A stretch of 36,675 nucleotides of DNA, taken from Lachnospiraceae bacterium (GTDB lineage: Bacteria > Bacillota > Clostridia > Lachnospirales > Lachnospiraceae). The position numbers and the translations under genes were made by a program. The notes beneath the pieces were generated by a model. It did no database searches and was not told the DNA's origin. It saw only the letters and a program-made list of their open reading frames with translations. The stretch lies in NCBI GenBank assembly GCA_017544405.1, contig JAFYEE010000013.1, positions 1 to 36,675 on the forward strand, given 5' to 3'. Positions 15,867-25,472 of this stretch are shown here, one piece after another (within the stretch, counting starts at the first letter, position 1; each line of letters begins with the position of its first letter).

Positions 15867-16268
15867 TTATTTACCTTTCAACTGTGTCTCGAGTTGAACA
15901 ATCTTCTTGGCATTCTCCGCCAGATTCTTCTGAAGGTCCGCGACCTGCTGCGTCATGGTCTCAAGTCGCATCTGCGCAGCGACCAGATCGTGTTTGAGAT
16001 CGTAGATCTCCTTCTCCTTATCATCCAGCTCCTGGTTCAGAAGATCAATCTGTTTCTTGGCCTTGAAATAATCGTCCGCTATATTGATTTCCAGAAGGAT
16101 CGCCTTCATATCCTCGGGCTGGTTCTGATAGCTCTGAATCTTGGCATATTCCGCCATCATATCATTGATGTAGGATGCGATCCGCTGCTGGTATTCAGCC
16201 GTCTCATATCCCGACAGATGAAGCACTCTTCCGGCGATCACGACCTGTGTATCTGTTTTATCCGTCAT
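15867..16268 (-). CDS. zapA: Cell division protein ZapA
   Basis: 133 residues. The ATG at 16268 follows AGAGGTGAGAT. The N-terminal half is the ZapA globular head (TQVVIAGRVLHLSGYETAEYQQRIASYINDMM), and the C-terminal half is a long coiled coil (about 65-130, with regular Leu/Ile heptads). ZapA binds and bundles FtsZ filaments at midcell. It lies between ruvB and the U32 gene, an arrangement common in Clostridia, and shares an operon with the SEDS-PBP fusion. Confidence 0.93.
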   Translation of the reverse strand: MTDKTDTQVVIAGRVLHLSGYETAEYQQRIASYINDMMAEYAKIQSYQNQPEDMKAILLEINIADDYFKAKKQIDLLNQELDDKEKEIYDLKHDLVAAQMRLETMTQQVADLQKNLAENAKKIVQLETQLKGK

Positions 16269-16326
16269 ATCTCACCTCTAAGATAATAGACCCTTTTTCA
16301 ACCGGCTATTTCTATCAAATTATAAA

Positions 16327-17331
16327 TCACGGACGGGAACTGTGCAAGCCCAAGTGCGCCATCGCAGCATCCGTCACCGTGCGTCCCTTCGGCGTACGCA
16401 TGAGCAGTCCGTTCTTGATCAGGTAGGGCTCGTACACATCCTCGATGGTCCCTGCGTCCTCTCCGATGGCGGCGGAAAGCGTATCGAGTCCCACGGGACC
16501 GCCCGCAAATTTGTGAACGATCGTCTCGAGGATCATCCGGTCCACATGATCGAGCCCCAGCCGGTCCACATCCATCAGATCCAGCGCTTCGACTGACACA
16601 TCCAGCGTGATGACGCCGTCATAGCGCACCTGCGCATAATCCCGTACGCGCTTCAGGATGCGGTTGGCCAGACGGGGCGTTCCTCTGCTCCTGCGCGCCA
16701 TCTCCTTCGCACCATCCAGCTCGACCTCCACCTTCATCTTCTCCGCAGAGTGCATGATGATATGCGTCAGCTCGGACACGTTATAGAAGTCCAGATGGTA
16801 GATCAGGCCGAAGCGGTCCCGCAGGGGGGCTGTGAGCAGTCCCGCACGCGTCGTGGCACCTACCAGCGTAAAATGCGGCAGGGGAAGGCGCACCGAACGG
16901 GCGGAGGAGGAGGAATCCTTGCCGATGATCACATCGATGCAATAGTCCTCCATCGCCGGGTAAAGCACCTCTTCCACCTGGCGATTCAGGCGGTGGATCT
17001 CATCCACAAACAGGAGGTCCCCCTCCTGAAGGCTGTTCAGAATGGCAGCCATCTCAGCCGGCTTCTCGATGGCCGGGCCGCTGGTCACTTTGATATGCGT
17101 CCCCATCTCATTGGCAATGATGCCGGCCAGGGTCGTCTTGCCCAGTCCGGGAGGGCCGTACAGAAGGACATGGTCCAGTGCGTCGCCCCGCTTTTTGGCG
17201 GCCTCGATCCCGATCGTAAGGCTCTCCTTGATGGCGCTCTGTCCGATGTAATCCTTCAGAAGCTGCGGCCTTAAGGAGCCCTCGACGGCTTTGTCTTCAT
17301 TTGTCAGATGTGTCTCGATCGATCTGGGCAT
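16327..17331 (-). CDS. ruvB: Holliday junction branch migration helicase RuvB
   Basis: 334 residues, full length. The ATG at 17331 follows GGGGAGATC. AAA+ motor features are LKDYIGQ (N-terminal RuvB block), Walker [13 protein letters not shown], Walker [11 protein letters not shown], sensor 1 LVGATTRAG, and the PLRDRFG arginine-finger region. The C-terminal winged helix contains [16 protein letters not shown] and [15 protein letters not shown]. The RuvB hexamer pumps DNA through RuvA-bound Holliday junctions. It lies 37 bp after ruvA. RuvC is not in the window. Confidence 0.98.
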   Translation of the reverse strand: MPRSIETHLTNEDKAVEGSLRPQLLKDYIGQSAIKESLTIGIEAAKKRGDALDHVLLYGPPGLGKTTLAGIIANEMGTHIKVTSGPAIEKPAEMAAILNSLQEGDLLFVDEIHRLNRQVEEVLYPAMEDYCIDVIIGKDSSSSARSVRLPLPHFTLVGATTRAGLLTAPLRDRFGLIYHLDFYNVSELTHIIMHSAEKMKVEVELDGAKEMARRSRGTPRLANRILKRVRDYAQVRYDGVITLDVSVEALDLMDVDRLGLDHVDRMILETIVHKFAGGPVGLDTLSAAIGEDAGTIEDVYEPYLIKNGLLMRTPKGRTVTDAAMAHLGLHSSRP

Positions 17332-17368
17332 GATCTCCCCTTATCTCCTTTGAACGTCACTTCGGATC

Positions 17369-17983
17369 TCAGAACAAAAACTTCAGGGCTGCGCTCAGAT
17401 AAGCGCCGGAATCCATGCCGGACTGCTCTTCCACCTGAAGGACGGCCTTGCGTGCCTCGGCAGACGAATAACCGAGGGCGGCCAGCGCCGCAACGGCATC
17501 CGCACGCTCGGGGCTCATACCGGCGGAAGGCGCGGGGGATGCGCCGCCGTTCTGGATCTCGCGGATGAACGCGTCATCCTCAAGCTTCACCTTGTCCTTC
17601 AATTCCAGAATGACGCGCTGGGCGGTCTTGGGGCCGATCCCGGGCGCTCTGGAGATGGCTTTCGCATCGCCGGACAAAATGGCAAAGCGGACCGCGTCAG
17701 GGTCGAGCTCGGACAGGATGGAAAGCCCGCCCTTGGGACCGATCCCGCTGACACCGATGAGTCTGCGGAAGAGGTCGAGCTCGTCGCGGCTCAAAAATCC
17801 GTATAGGCTGATGGCATCTTCCCGGACGGAGGTATAGGTATAAAGCTTTACTTCTTCGTCGATGCCGGGAAGGGACTGGGCAGTACGGGCGGATATGCCG
17901 ACATTGACTCCGAAGCCGCCGAGATCGATGACACATTCATCGGAGGTGATGGAGTCGAGGGTACCGTGTACGAATGCAAACAT
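17369..17983 (-). CDS. ruvA: Holliday junction DNA helicase subunit RuvA
   Basis: 204 residues. The ATG at 17983 follows AAGAGGTAACCCAC. Three domains are visible: the OB fold (MFAFVHGTLDSI, YTYTSVREDAISLYGF), the double helix-hairpin-helix (LIGVSGIGPKGGLSIL and ISRAPGIGPKTAQRVILELK), and the C-terminal RuvB-binding UBA-like domain (AVAALAALGYSSAEARKAV). A flexible Ser/Pro/Gly linker joins domains II and III. RuvA binds four-way junctions as a tetramer. It is the first gene of the operon, behind a promoter overlapped by a LexA-like box. Confidence 0.98.
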   Translation of the reverse strand: MFAFVHGTLDSITSDECVIDLGGFGVNVGISARTAQSLPGIDEEVKLYTYTSVREDAISLYGFLSRDELDLFRRLIGVSGIGPKGGLSILSELDPDAVRFAILSGDAKAISRAPGIGPKTAQRVILELKDKVKLEDDAFIREIQNGGASPAPSAGMSPERADAVAALAALGYSSAEARKAVLQVEEQSGMDSGAYLSAALKFLF

Positions 17984-18018
17984 GTGGGTTACCTCTTATT
18001 CGAAATCATTTCTCACCC

Positions 18019-18048
18019 ATCATACCACAATCGAACAAATGTTTTCAA
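18019..18048 (-). promoter_or_regulatory. SigmaA-type promoter of ruvAB operon
   Basis: Minus strand TTGAAA (18043-18048), an 18-bp spacer, and TATGAT (18019-18024) with an extended TGG upstream of the -10. The leader to the ruvA start is about 30 nt. Confidence 0.7.
18032..18045 (-). promoter_or_regulatory. LexA/DinR-like box in the ruvAB promoter
   Basis: Minus strand AAAACATTTGTTCG matches the Gram-positive SOS box CGAAC-N4-GTTCG at the second half-site completely and at AAC of the first. It sits between the -35 and -10 elements, where a repressor would occlude RNA polymerase. ruvAB is an SOS gene pair in other Firmicutes. Confidence 0.55.
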
Positions 18049-18074
18049 CCGCTTTTTGTAACCCGCTCTTCCTT

Positions 18075-19433
18075 TCACGAGACGGGCTGCAGCGCTTCGC
18101 TTTTGCGGTAATAATAGCGGTAGCATACGACATGCGCCAGAAACGTGACGGCCCAGCTGATGGGATAAGAGACATAAAGTACCTCGGGGGTATGGTGGGT
18201 CTGGAAATACGTAAAGATCCAGACGATGCGCAGGAGGCAGGCCCCGGTGAGGGAGACGATCATGGGCGCCGTGGAGTAGCCCATGCCGCGCATCATCCCG
18301 ACCATGGTATCCATGAGTCCGCAGAGGAAGTAGGGAACACAGATGTAAAGCATGCGGACGAGTCCGTAGACAACGACCTCGGGATCGGTGCTGTAGAGTC
18401 CGAGCAGGCTCCGGCCGATGAGGTAAGCGCCTCCGCCGAGCACCAGCCCCGTAACGGTCACGAGGACCAGACAGATATGACAGATGCTGCGGATCCGGTC
18501 AAAGCGCTTCGCGCCGATGTTCTGTCCGACAAAGCTGATCGCGGTCTGGGAGTAGGCGTACATGGCCGAGTAGATAAAGCCCTCGATGTTGGCGGATGCG
18601 GCATTGCCTGCCATCACCACGGGTCCGAAGGAATTGACCGAGGACTGGATGATGACATTGGAGATGGAGAACAGACACCCCTGAAGGCCTGCGGGCAATC
18701 CGATCCCCAGCATGCGAAGCAGCATGTGTGGACGGATGGAAAGCTTCGAAGGGATCAGACGGGCAGGTCCCTCCAGCCTGCACAGGCAACGGAAGATCAG
18801 GACCGCGGAGATCCCCTGCGACAGGACCGTAGCCCAGGCGACACCTGCAACGCCCATGCGCAGCCCGATCACAAAGAAAAGATTCAGGATCACATTGACG
18901 ACGCCGGCCAGCGACAGAAAGATCAGCGGTCTCGTCGTATCTCCCATGGCATTGAGGATCGAGCTGCCGTAGTTGTAGACGAGGTTAAAGATCGTCCCGA
19001 CAAAATAGATCCGCATATATCGGACGGCAAGGGGCAGGATCCCCTCCGGAGAGCCCATGAGGAGCAGCGCGGGCGAAGCGGCCGCTATTCCGAGGATCAT
19101 CAGGAGGACGCCACCGATCAGAGAGGTCGCCACCGCGGTATGCACGATATCAGACAGATCCCGGTCCTGCTCCGCGCCTTTGTAATGTGCCACAAGGACA
19201 TTGGCTCCGATGCCGAGTCCGATGAACAGCTTGCTGAGCAGATTGATGAGGCTGCTGGTGGAGCCCACCGCCGCAAGCGCATCGCTCCCGGCAAAGCGCC
19301 CGACGACGATGACATCGGCCGCATTGAACAGAAGCTGAAGCTCCGCAGAGAGCATCAGAGGGATATAGTAGGATAAGATTTTCGGAAGGAGGGGCCCGGT
19401 GGTCAGGTCCGTCTCAAATCGGCTGTTTTTCAT
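18075..19433 (-). CDS. MATE family efflux transporter
   Basis: About 452 residues with 12 predicted membrane helices in two six-helix halves, the usual MATE length. MATE marks include LLFNAADVIVVGRFAGSDALAAVGS in helices 1-2, FIGLGIGANVLVAHYKGA, and in the second half GNAASANIEGFIYSAMYAYSQTAISFVGQNIGAKR. MATE proteins export cationic compounds using H+ or Na+ gradients; the substrate is unknown. The start is uncertain: ATG codons at 19445 and 19433 both lack a good Shine-Dalgarno (GGAA lies 7 nt before the latter). A consensus TATAAT (19471-19476) lies just upstream without a clear -35. The gene follows the leuD terminator and appears monocistronic. Confidence 0.93.
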   Translation of the reverse strand: MKNSRFETDLTTGPLLPKILSYYIPLMLSAELQLLFNAADVIVVGRFAGSDALAAVGSTSSLINLLSKLFIGLGIGANVLVAHYKGAEQDRDLSDIVHTAVATSLIGGVLLMILGIAAASPALLLMGSPEGILPLAVRYMRIYFVGTIFNLVYNYGSSILNAMGDTTRPLIFLSLAGVVNVILNLFFVIGLRMGVAGVAWATVLSQGISAVLIFRCLCRLEGPARLIPSKLSIRPHMLLRMLGIGLPAGLQGCLFSISNVIIQSSVNSFGPVVMAGNAASANIEGFIYSAMYAYSQTAISFVGQNIGAKRFDRIRSICHICLVLVTVTGLVLGGGAYLIGRSLLGLYSTDPEVVVYGLVRMLYICVPYFLCGLMDTMVGMMRGMGYSTAPMIVSLTGACLLRIVWIFTYFQTHHTPEVLYVSYPISWAVTFLAHVVCYRYYYRKSEALQPVS

Positions 19434-19503
19434 GATTCGTTCCATTCTGGTGAGGGTAATGTATATTCCTATTATATCCGAACCGGCGAAAAACGCTACC
19501 TCG

Positions 19504-19534
19504 AAAAAAGGCCCGCAGCTTTCGCTGCAGGCCC
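19504..19534 (-). terminator. Rho-independent terminator of leuD
   Basis: A 10-bp stem (GGCCTGCAGC / GCTGCGGGCC, one wobble) with a GAAA tetraloop is followed by TTTTTT on the minus strand. Confidence 0.92.
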
Positions 19535-19539
19535 TTTCT

Positions 19540-20031
19540 TTACGGTCTTCCGTTGTTGATCCAGTTGACCAGTCCTTCATTCGCGATGATCTTTTGCATG
19601 AACGCGGGGAAGGCCTGACCGGTGTAGGTCGTGCCCCTTGTGATGTCCGTAATGACACCCGTGTCAAAATTGATCTCCACCTCGTCCCCGTCCGCGATCT
19701 CCTTCGCAGCCTCCGCACATTCAATGATCGGAAGTCCGATATTGATAGCGTTGCGGTAAAAGATGCGGGCGAAGGTCTCTGCGATGACACAGCTTACGCC
19801 GGCTGCCTTGATGGCGATCGGCGCATGCTCTCTGGAGGATCCGCAGCCGAAATTCTTGTTGGCCACGATGATGTCTCCCTTTTTCACCTTGCGGACAAAT
19901 TCTTTATCAATATCCTCCATGCAGTGCGTCGCAAGCTCCGCGGGATCGGAGGAATTCAGATATCTTGCGGGGATGATGACATCGGTGTCCACATTGTCCC
20001 CATACTTAAATACGGTTCCTTTTGCATTCAT
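19540..20031 (-). CDS. leuD: 3-isopropylmalate dehydratase small subunit
   Basis: 163 residues, the short homoaconitase-like LeuD type. The ATG at 20031 follows AAGGAGGAAGAGAGCAT. The aconitase swivel domain shows [16 protein letters not shown] near the N-terminus and [19 protein letters not shown], with the substrate-binding Ser/Arg. With LeuC it isomerises 2-isopropylmalate to 3-isopropylmalate in leucine synthesis. It lies 15 bp after leuC and ends in a strong terminator. Confidence 0.96.
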   Translation of the reverse strand: MNAKGTVFKYGDNVDTDVIIPARYLNSSDPAELATHCMEDIDKEFVRKVKKGDIIVANKNFGCGSSREHAPIAIKAAGVSCVIAETFARIFYRNAINIGLPIIECAEAAKEIADGDEVEINFDTGVITDITRGTTYTGQAFPAFMQKIIANEGLVNWINNGRP

Positions 20032-20046
20032 ATGCTCTCTTCCTCC

Positions 20047-21315
20047 TTACAGATCTTCGGGACAGGAAATCTGCCCGGTTACCGCGCTGGCTGCCGCCAC
20101 AGCGGGACTTGCCAGATAGATTTCGGATTCCACATGCCCCATGCGTCCGACAAAATTACGGTTGGTGGTGGATACGCAGCGCTCCCCCTGTGCAAGGACG
20201 CCCATATAGCCGCCGAGACAGGGCCCGCAGGTCGGGGTGGACACCACACCGCCTGCTTCGATAAAGGTGCGGAGCAGCCCCTCTTCCATCGCCTGCAGAT
20301 AGACGGACTGGGTCGCCGGGATGACGATCAGACGCACGCCTTTTGCCACCTTGCGTCCTTTCAGGATCTGTGCAGCCTCGCGGATGTCCTGAATCCGGCC
20401 GTTGGTGCACGATCCGATGACCACCTGGTCGATGGCGATGTCGCCCTGTGCGTGGATCTCGTCGATGGTATGGGTATTTTCCGGAAGGTGCGGGAAGGCG
20501 ATCGTCGGCCGAAGCTCGCTTAAGTCGATGGTGATCTCCTCATCGTACTCCGCGTCCGGATCCGCCTCATAGACGGTATAGGGCCGCGTCGCATGCTCCT
20601 TCAGATATTCCCTGGTCAGGTCATCCACGGGGAAGATCCCGTTTTTGCCGCCCGCTTCAATGGCCATATTGGCGATGGTGAAGCGATCGTCCATCGTGAG
20701 ATTGCGGATGCCCTCCCCGGTAAATTCCATCGAGCGGTAAAGCGCGCCGTCGACCCCGATCTTGCCGATGATATGCAGGATCAGATCCTTGCCGGTCACA
20801 TGCTTTGCAGGCTTTCCGATGATGTTGAAACGAATGGCGGAAGGCACCTTGAACCAGGCCTGGCCCGTCGCCATGCCGGCCGCCATGTCGGTGCTTCCCA
20901 CGCCCGTGGAAAAGGCTCCCAGCGCGCCGTAGGTGCAGGTGTGGGAATCCGCGCCGATGATCACATCCCCGGGCACGGTCAGTCCTTTCTCGGGCAGCAG
21001 CGCATGCTCGATGCCCATCTGACCGACCTCAAAATAGTTCGTGATCTCATTGCGCCTTGCAAATTCACGGACACATTTGCAGTGCTCGGCCGATTTGATA
21101 TCCTTGTTCGGGACAAAGTGGTCGGGGACAAGCGCGATCTTGTCCTTATCAAACACGCCCTCCACCTTCATCTTCTCCAGCTCATGGATGGCGACGGGGC
21201 TGGTGATATCATTGCCCAGCACCAGGTCGAGATCCGCCATGATCAGCTGTCCCGCTTTCACCTCCGGCAGTCCGGCTGCATGCGCGAGGATTTTTTGCGT
21301 CATTGTCATTCCCAT
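20047..21315 (-). CDS. leuC: 3-isopropylmalate dehydratase large subunit
   Basis: 422 residues, the shorter LeuC/HacA type that pairs with a 163-residue LeuD. The ATG at 21315 follows AAAGGAAACGAAGTT. Aconitase-family [4Fe-4S] cysteines appear in GSCTNGRI and TCGPCLGG, with [19 protein letters not shown] and the N-terminal DHFVPNKDI also present. It forms the catalytic half of isopropylmalate isomerase. The gene follows the ABC exporter by 26 bp. Homoaconitase-like specificity cannot be excluded, but the ilv/leu context supports LeuC. Confidence 0.95.
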   Translation of the reverse strand: MGMTMTQKILAHAAGLPEVKAGQLIMADLDLVLGNDITSPVAIHELEKMKVEGVFDKDKIALVPDHFVPNKDIKSAEHCKCVREFARRNEITNYFEVGQMGIEHALLPEKGLTVPGDVIIGADSHTCTYGALGAFSTGVGSTDMAAGMATGQAWFKVPSAIRFNIIGKPAKHVTGKDLILHIIGKIGVDGALYRSMEFTGEGIRNLTMDDRFTIANMAIEAGGKNGIFPVDDLTREYLKEHATRPYTVYEADPDAEYDEEITIDLSELRPTIAFPHLPENTHTIDEIHAQGDIAIDQVVIGSCTNGRIQDIREAAQILKGRKVAKGVRLIVIPATQSVYLQAMEEGLLRTFIEAGGVVSTPTCGPCLGGYMGVLAQGERCVSTTNRNFVGRMGHVESEIYLASPAVAAASAVTGQISCPEDL

Positions 21316-21341
21316 AACTTCGTTTCCTTTCTGTGTCTATA

Positions 21342-23150
21342 TCAGCTTTGGAGCATTTTCAGGTGATAGAAGGCCCCCTTCATCTCCATCAGTTCCTTAT
21401 AGGTTCCGATCTCTTCCAGTGCTCCTTCCGAGATCACGGCGATGCGATCCGCGTTCCGGATCGTGGAAAGACGGTGCGCGACGATAAAGGTCGTCCGTCC
21501 CCGGCACAGATTCTCAATGGCTTCCTGGATCAGCTTCTCGGAGACCGAATCGAGTGCAGAGGTTGCTTCATCGAGCACGATCACCCTGGGATCCCGGATC
21601 AGGGCCCGCGCGATCGAGACACGCTGCCGTTGTCCGCCGGAGAGCTTGCCGCCGTGCTCTCCCACCTGCGTATCAAGCCCCTGCGGCATGGATTCGATCA
21701 GCTCCCGCAGGTTGGCCGCATCGATCACCTGCCAGAGCTTTTCGTCGGATACATGCTCCTGACCGTAGATGATATTGTCCCTTATGCTCCCGGAAAAAAG
21801 GATGCTGGTCTGCGGAACCACCGCCAGGAATCTGCGGTAGGAGCGAAGATCCAGATCGTTCATATCCTGCCCGTCGAGCAGGACCTTTCCCGCGGTCGCA
21901 CGGTAAAAACCGACCACCAGATTCAGAATGGTGGATTTTCCGGCCCCCGACTCTCCGACCAGCGCGATGGTCTCCCCGGGACGAACCTCCAGATCCAGCC
22001 CGTTCAGGACATCCTGCTCCGCATCGTGATAGCGGAAATGCACGCAGTCAAAAGAAAAGCCGCCCCGGACATCCTCCACCTGAAGCTTGCCCTCGTTGCG
22101 TTCCACATCATCGGAAAGCAATACCTCCCCGATGGAATGAACGCTCTCCACGCCCTTGGCGATGGTCGGCACGAGGCTGATGATGGCGGATACCTGATTG
22201 ACGATCGTTGCGAAATAGCTCTGATAGAGCGTGATATCGCCGGCTGCGATGTACTTACGGTACGCGAGATACCCGGTAAAGCACAGGCAGAGCACCTGGA
22301 AGATCTGGAAGATCACCCATCCCACCGATCCGAACAACGTCTGCACCAGGTCCAGCTTGTAGCCTTTCTCTGCGACGGCGAAGAGCTGACCGCTCATCTT
22401 CTCCACTTCCTCGTCCTCGAGGGCATGCGCTCTCGTGACCGGGATCATCTCCACCATCTCCATGACGCGGGCGGAGGTCTCCTCCATCTCCTTGCGGAAT
22501 TCCGAATTGCGCTTTTTCATTACATTGCGGAAAAACCACATGGTTCCGGCCGCAATGGGTGTGGTGACCAGGAAAAAGAAAAAAACCACCATGCTCTTCT
22601 GCACGGTCACCACCAGGGCCACCCCAATGTTGAGCGCGATGTTCAGAATGCTCAGAAACATCTGCGTACTGAGCGTCTCCACCGCTTCGACATCCCGCAT
22701 GATCTTGGACTGAAGACGCCCGGACTGCGTGTCGATGTGATAAGAAATGGAAAGCTCCTGCAATTTGCGGATCAGAGCCTTGCGAAGGCCGGTTTCCGCG
22801 TAGCGCGTGGCCTGCGACTTGAAGGCGGTATAGGCATAATTGGTCGGAATGTTCAGCAGAAGCAGCGCGACCATCAAACATCCGCTCACCATCAGATGGC
22901 GCACCAGATTTTCATCTCCGGAGACCACATCGTTGATGATGGAAGCCGTGACGATCGGCAGGATCCAGACCGGGGAATGCTTGATAAAGAAAAAGAATAC
23001 TGCCAGCAGGAACTTGTGATAATACCCTTTGTACAGAGAGGCGAGGATCAGAAGCGGATGTCCACGGTGGCGCTGATAGCACTCGGTGAACCAGATCTCC
23101 GGTGAGATCCCGCGCGGCGATTTGATTTTTTCTTCAAAGGATGCATGCAT
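21342..23150 (-). CDS. ABC exporter, fused membrane and ATPase domains
   Basis: 602 residues, half-transporter size. Residues about 1-340 form a type IV ABC exporter membrane domain with six helices and the coupling-helix region GRLQSKIMRDVEAVETL. The ATPase domain (about 360-600) has Walker A GESGAGKST, the Q-loop VPQTSILFSGSI, signature LSGGQRQRVSIARAL, Walker B VIVLDEATSALD and switch VAHRLSTI. It should work as a dimer, probably a homodimer since no partner is adjacent. It sits between ilvC and leuC; the ilvC terminator upstream suggests partial separation, while the 26-bp gap to leuC suggests co-transcription with leuCD. The substrate is unknown. No good Shine-Dalgarno precedes the ATG at 23150. 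Confidence 0.95.
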   Translation of the reverse strand: MHASFEEKIKSPRGISPEIWFTECYQRHRGHPLLILASLYKGYYHKFLLAVFFFFIKHSPVWILPIVTASIINDVVSGDENLVRHLMVSGCLMVALLLLNIPTNYAYTAFKSQATRYAETGLRKALIRKLQELSISYHIDTQSGRLQSKIMRDVEAVETLSTQMFLSILNIALNIGVALVVTVQKSMVVFFFFLVTTPIAAGTMWFFRNVMKKRNSEFRKEMEETSARVMEMVEMIPVTRAHALEDEEVEKMSGQLFAVAEKGYKLDLVQTLFGSVGWVIFQIFQVLCLCFTGYLAYRKYIAAGDITLYQSYFATIVNQVSAIISLVPTIAKGVESVHSIGEVLLSDDVERNEGKLQVEDVRGGFSFDCVHFRYHDAEQDVLNGLDLEVRPGETIALVGESGAGKSTILNLVVGFYRATAGKVLLDGQDMNDLDLRSYRRFLAVVPQTSILFSGSIRDNIIYGQEHVSDEKLWQVIDAANLRELIESMPQGLDTQVGEHGGKLSGGQRQRVSIARALIRDPRVIVLDEATSALDSVSEKLIQEAIENLCRGRTTFIVAHRLSTIRNADRIAVISEGALEEIGTYKELMEMKGAFYHLKMLQS

Positions 23151-23166
23151 AAGGATTTGAAAAGAA

Positions 23167-23193
23167 CGAGGGGGCTATCGGACAGCCCCCTCG
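23167..23193 (-). terminator. Rho-independent terminator downstream of ilvC
   Basis: A strong 11- to 12-bp GC-rich stem (CGAGGGGGCTG / ATAGCCCCCTCG) is followed by TTCTTTTC on the minus strand. Confidence 0.78.
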
Positions 23194-23206
23194 CTTACTA
23201 ACGGGA

Positions 23207-24247
<1,041 letters not shown>

Positions 24248-24280
24248 TTAATTGAAACGACTGGGTCGTCTTATATGCTT

Positions 24281-24294
24281 CAGGGCATGCCCTG
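24281..24294. promoter_or_regulatory. Perfect palindrome in the ilvN-ilvC gap
   Basis: CAGGGCATGCCCTG is a perfect 14-nt palindrome. It lies in the spacer between the 24305-24805 ilvN and ilvC, followed downstream by another small inverted repeat (ACGAC TGG GTCGT). It could be an operator or an RNA hairpin that affects ilvC expression. No function is assigned. Confidence 0.35.
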
Positions 24295-24304
24295 GAGTAA
24301 TCGG

Positions 24305-24805
24305 TTACGGTAAGTAGACTACGCTCTCTACCCCTCTGCTGAGGCCTGCAATGCCGGTCCGGGCGAGCTCTAAGATCTCATGTCCGTCCAGCAGCTTTAT
24401 GAAGGCGTCCACCTTGGACTGATTGCCGGTGATCTCGATGATCACACATTCCGGCTGCACGTCCACGATCTTGCCACGGAAAATCTCGGTCGTTGCCACG
24501 ATGCTCTGGCGCTCCTCGGGAGAGATCCGGACCTTCACCATCGCCAGCTCACGGTAGACACTCTCCTCCGGGCAAAGCTCCTTGATATTCCGCACATCCA
24601 CCAGCTTTGCGAGCTGCTTCTCGATCTGCTCGAGCACCTCATCGTCTCCGCTCGTGCAGATCGTGATCCGGGTGTACTTCGGATCCGCGGTTACACCGGC
24701 AGTTATGCTCTCAATGTTGTATCCTCTTCTGGAAAACAATCCGGAAATACGGCTCAGAACACCCGAATTATTGTCTACCAAAAGCTGAAAAACCTTCTTC
24801 TGCAA
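24305..24805 (-). CDS. ilvN: Acetolactate synthase small (regulatory) subunit, copy linked to ilvC
   Basis: 166 residues, full-length bacterial IlvN/IlvH. The start codon is TTG at 24805, preceded by GGGAGGTGGGATT. The N-terminal ACT domain shows LVDNNSGVLSRISGLFSRRGYNIESI, the valine-binding region of the family. The C-terminal IlvN domain shows VDVQPECVIIEITGNQSKVDAFIKLL and ARTGIAGLSRG. It activates the catalytic subunit and confers feedback inhibition. It heads the ilvN-ilvC unit behind a strong promoter, separate from the ilvB-linked paralogue at 24967-25461. Confidence 0.95.
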   Translation of the reverse strand: MQKKVFQLLVDNNSGVLSRISGLFSRRGYNIESITAGVTADPKYTRITICTSGDDEVLEQIEKQLAKLVDVRNIKELCPEESVYRELAMVKVRISPEERQSIVATTEIFRGKIVDVQPECVIIEITGNQSKVDAFIKLLDGHEILELARTGIAGLSRGVESVVYLP

Positions 24806-24861
24806 AATCCCACCTCCCGGTCCATACTTATTCGCGCACTTGATTTTTAATGCTGTTCATT

Positions 24862-24890
24862 ACTTTAACAAGGTATATCCTGTCTGTCAA
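24862..24890 (-). promoter_or_regulatory. SigmaA-type promoter of ilvN-ilvC
   Basis: Perfect -35 TTGACA (24885-24890), a 17-bp spacer, and TAAAGT (24862-24867) on the minus strand, in the 161-bp gap between the two ilvN genes. The leader is about 50 nt, too short for a T-box. Confidence 0.75.
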
Positions 24891-24966
24891 CAGTCCTTTT
24901 TTATCGTATTTATCTATTGATTTATTTTAATTATTTGGACTGTGGAAAATTAGCATGTTTGCTTGA

Positions 24967-25461
24967 TCATCCCTCGGAATCCATGCACTTCTGCAGAGCA
25001 AGCGTTCCGGTGCGCGCGACCTCCACGATGCTGATGGAGGCAAACATATGGATCAGCAGCTGGATCTTCTCGGGCGTGTCGCAGATCTGGATCATCATGT
25101 GATGCAGACTCATATCCACGATATTGGCATTCATGAGCTCGCACATCTCCATGATCTCCTGCCGGTTTCCCTTGTTGTACTTCACCTTCATCAGCATGAG
25201 CTCCCGGGAGATGCACTGCTGTTCGGTAAAGGTCTTGACCTTGATGACATCGAGCTTTTTGTTCAGCTGCTTCTCGATCTGCTCGAGGGTCCGCTCGTCC
25301 CCGCTGGATACGATCGTCATGTTGGAGACGGCGGAGTCGTTGGTCTCGCCCACGGCCAGGGAATCGATATTAAAGCATCTGCGCGCAAAAAGTCCGCTGA
25401 CCTTACTCAGCACGCCGGAGCGGTTCTCCACCGTCACGGAATAGATTCTTTTCGTCTTCAT
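24967..25461 (-). CDS. ilvN: Acetolactate synthase small subunit, copy linked to ilvB
   Basis: 164 residues from the ATG at 25461 (MKTKRIYSVTVENRSG), preceded by GAGGTGCGGACGT; a GTG five codons upstream overlaps that site. The ACT domain has VENRSGVLSKVSGLFARRCFNIDSLAVG. The C-terminal part has MNANIVDMSLHHMMIQICDTPEKIQ and EVARTGTLALQK. The sequence differs clearly from the second small subunit at 24305-24805, so this is an old paralogue and not a recent duplication. It starts 11 bp after ilvB, implying stoichiometric co-translation with the catalytic subunit. Confidence 0.94.
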   Translation of the reverse strand: MKTKRIYSVTVENRSGVLSKVSGLFARRCFNIDSLAVGETNDSAVSNMTIVSSGDERTLEQIEKQLNKKLDVIKVKTFTEQQCISRELMLMKVKYNKGNRQEIMEMCELMNANIVDMSLHHMMIQICDTPEKIQLLIHMFASISIVEVARTGTLALQKCMDSEG

Positions 25462-25472
25462 ACGTCCGCACC

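Noticed and set aside
16269..16326. Possible promoter or terminator between ruvB and zapA
   Set aside because: TATTAT is present but no -35 fits at 16-18 bp, and the pairing is too weak for a terminator.
17862..19376. A 504-codon plus-strand open frame opposite ruvA and the MATE gene
   Set aside because: It spans an intergenic promoter and two real genes in antisense, and its His/Asp/Arg-rich composition is typical of a shadow frame.
21333..23105. A 590-codon plus-strand open frame opposite the ABC exporter
   Set aside because: Shadow of the exporter; the minus frame carries Walker A, signature and Walker B motifs.
24890..24943. Inverted repeat ACAGTCC...GGACTGT near the ilvN promoter
   Set aside because: Only 7 bp with a 40-nt AT-rich loop, and no T-tract; it could occur by chance.
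24806..24966. Possible T-box or leader-peptide attenuator before ilvN-ilvC
   Set aside because: The leader from the predicted start is about 50 nt, with no T-box sequence, specifier hairpin or terminator.
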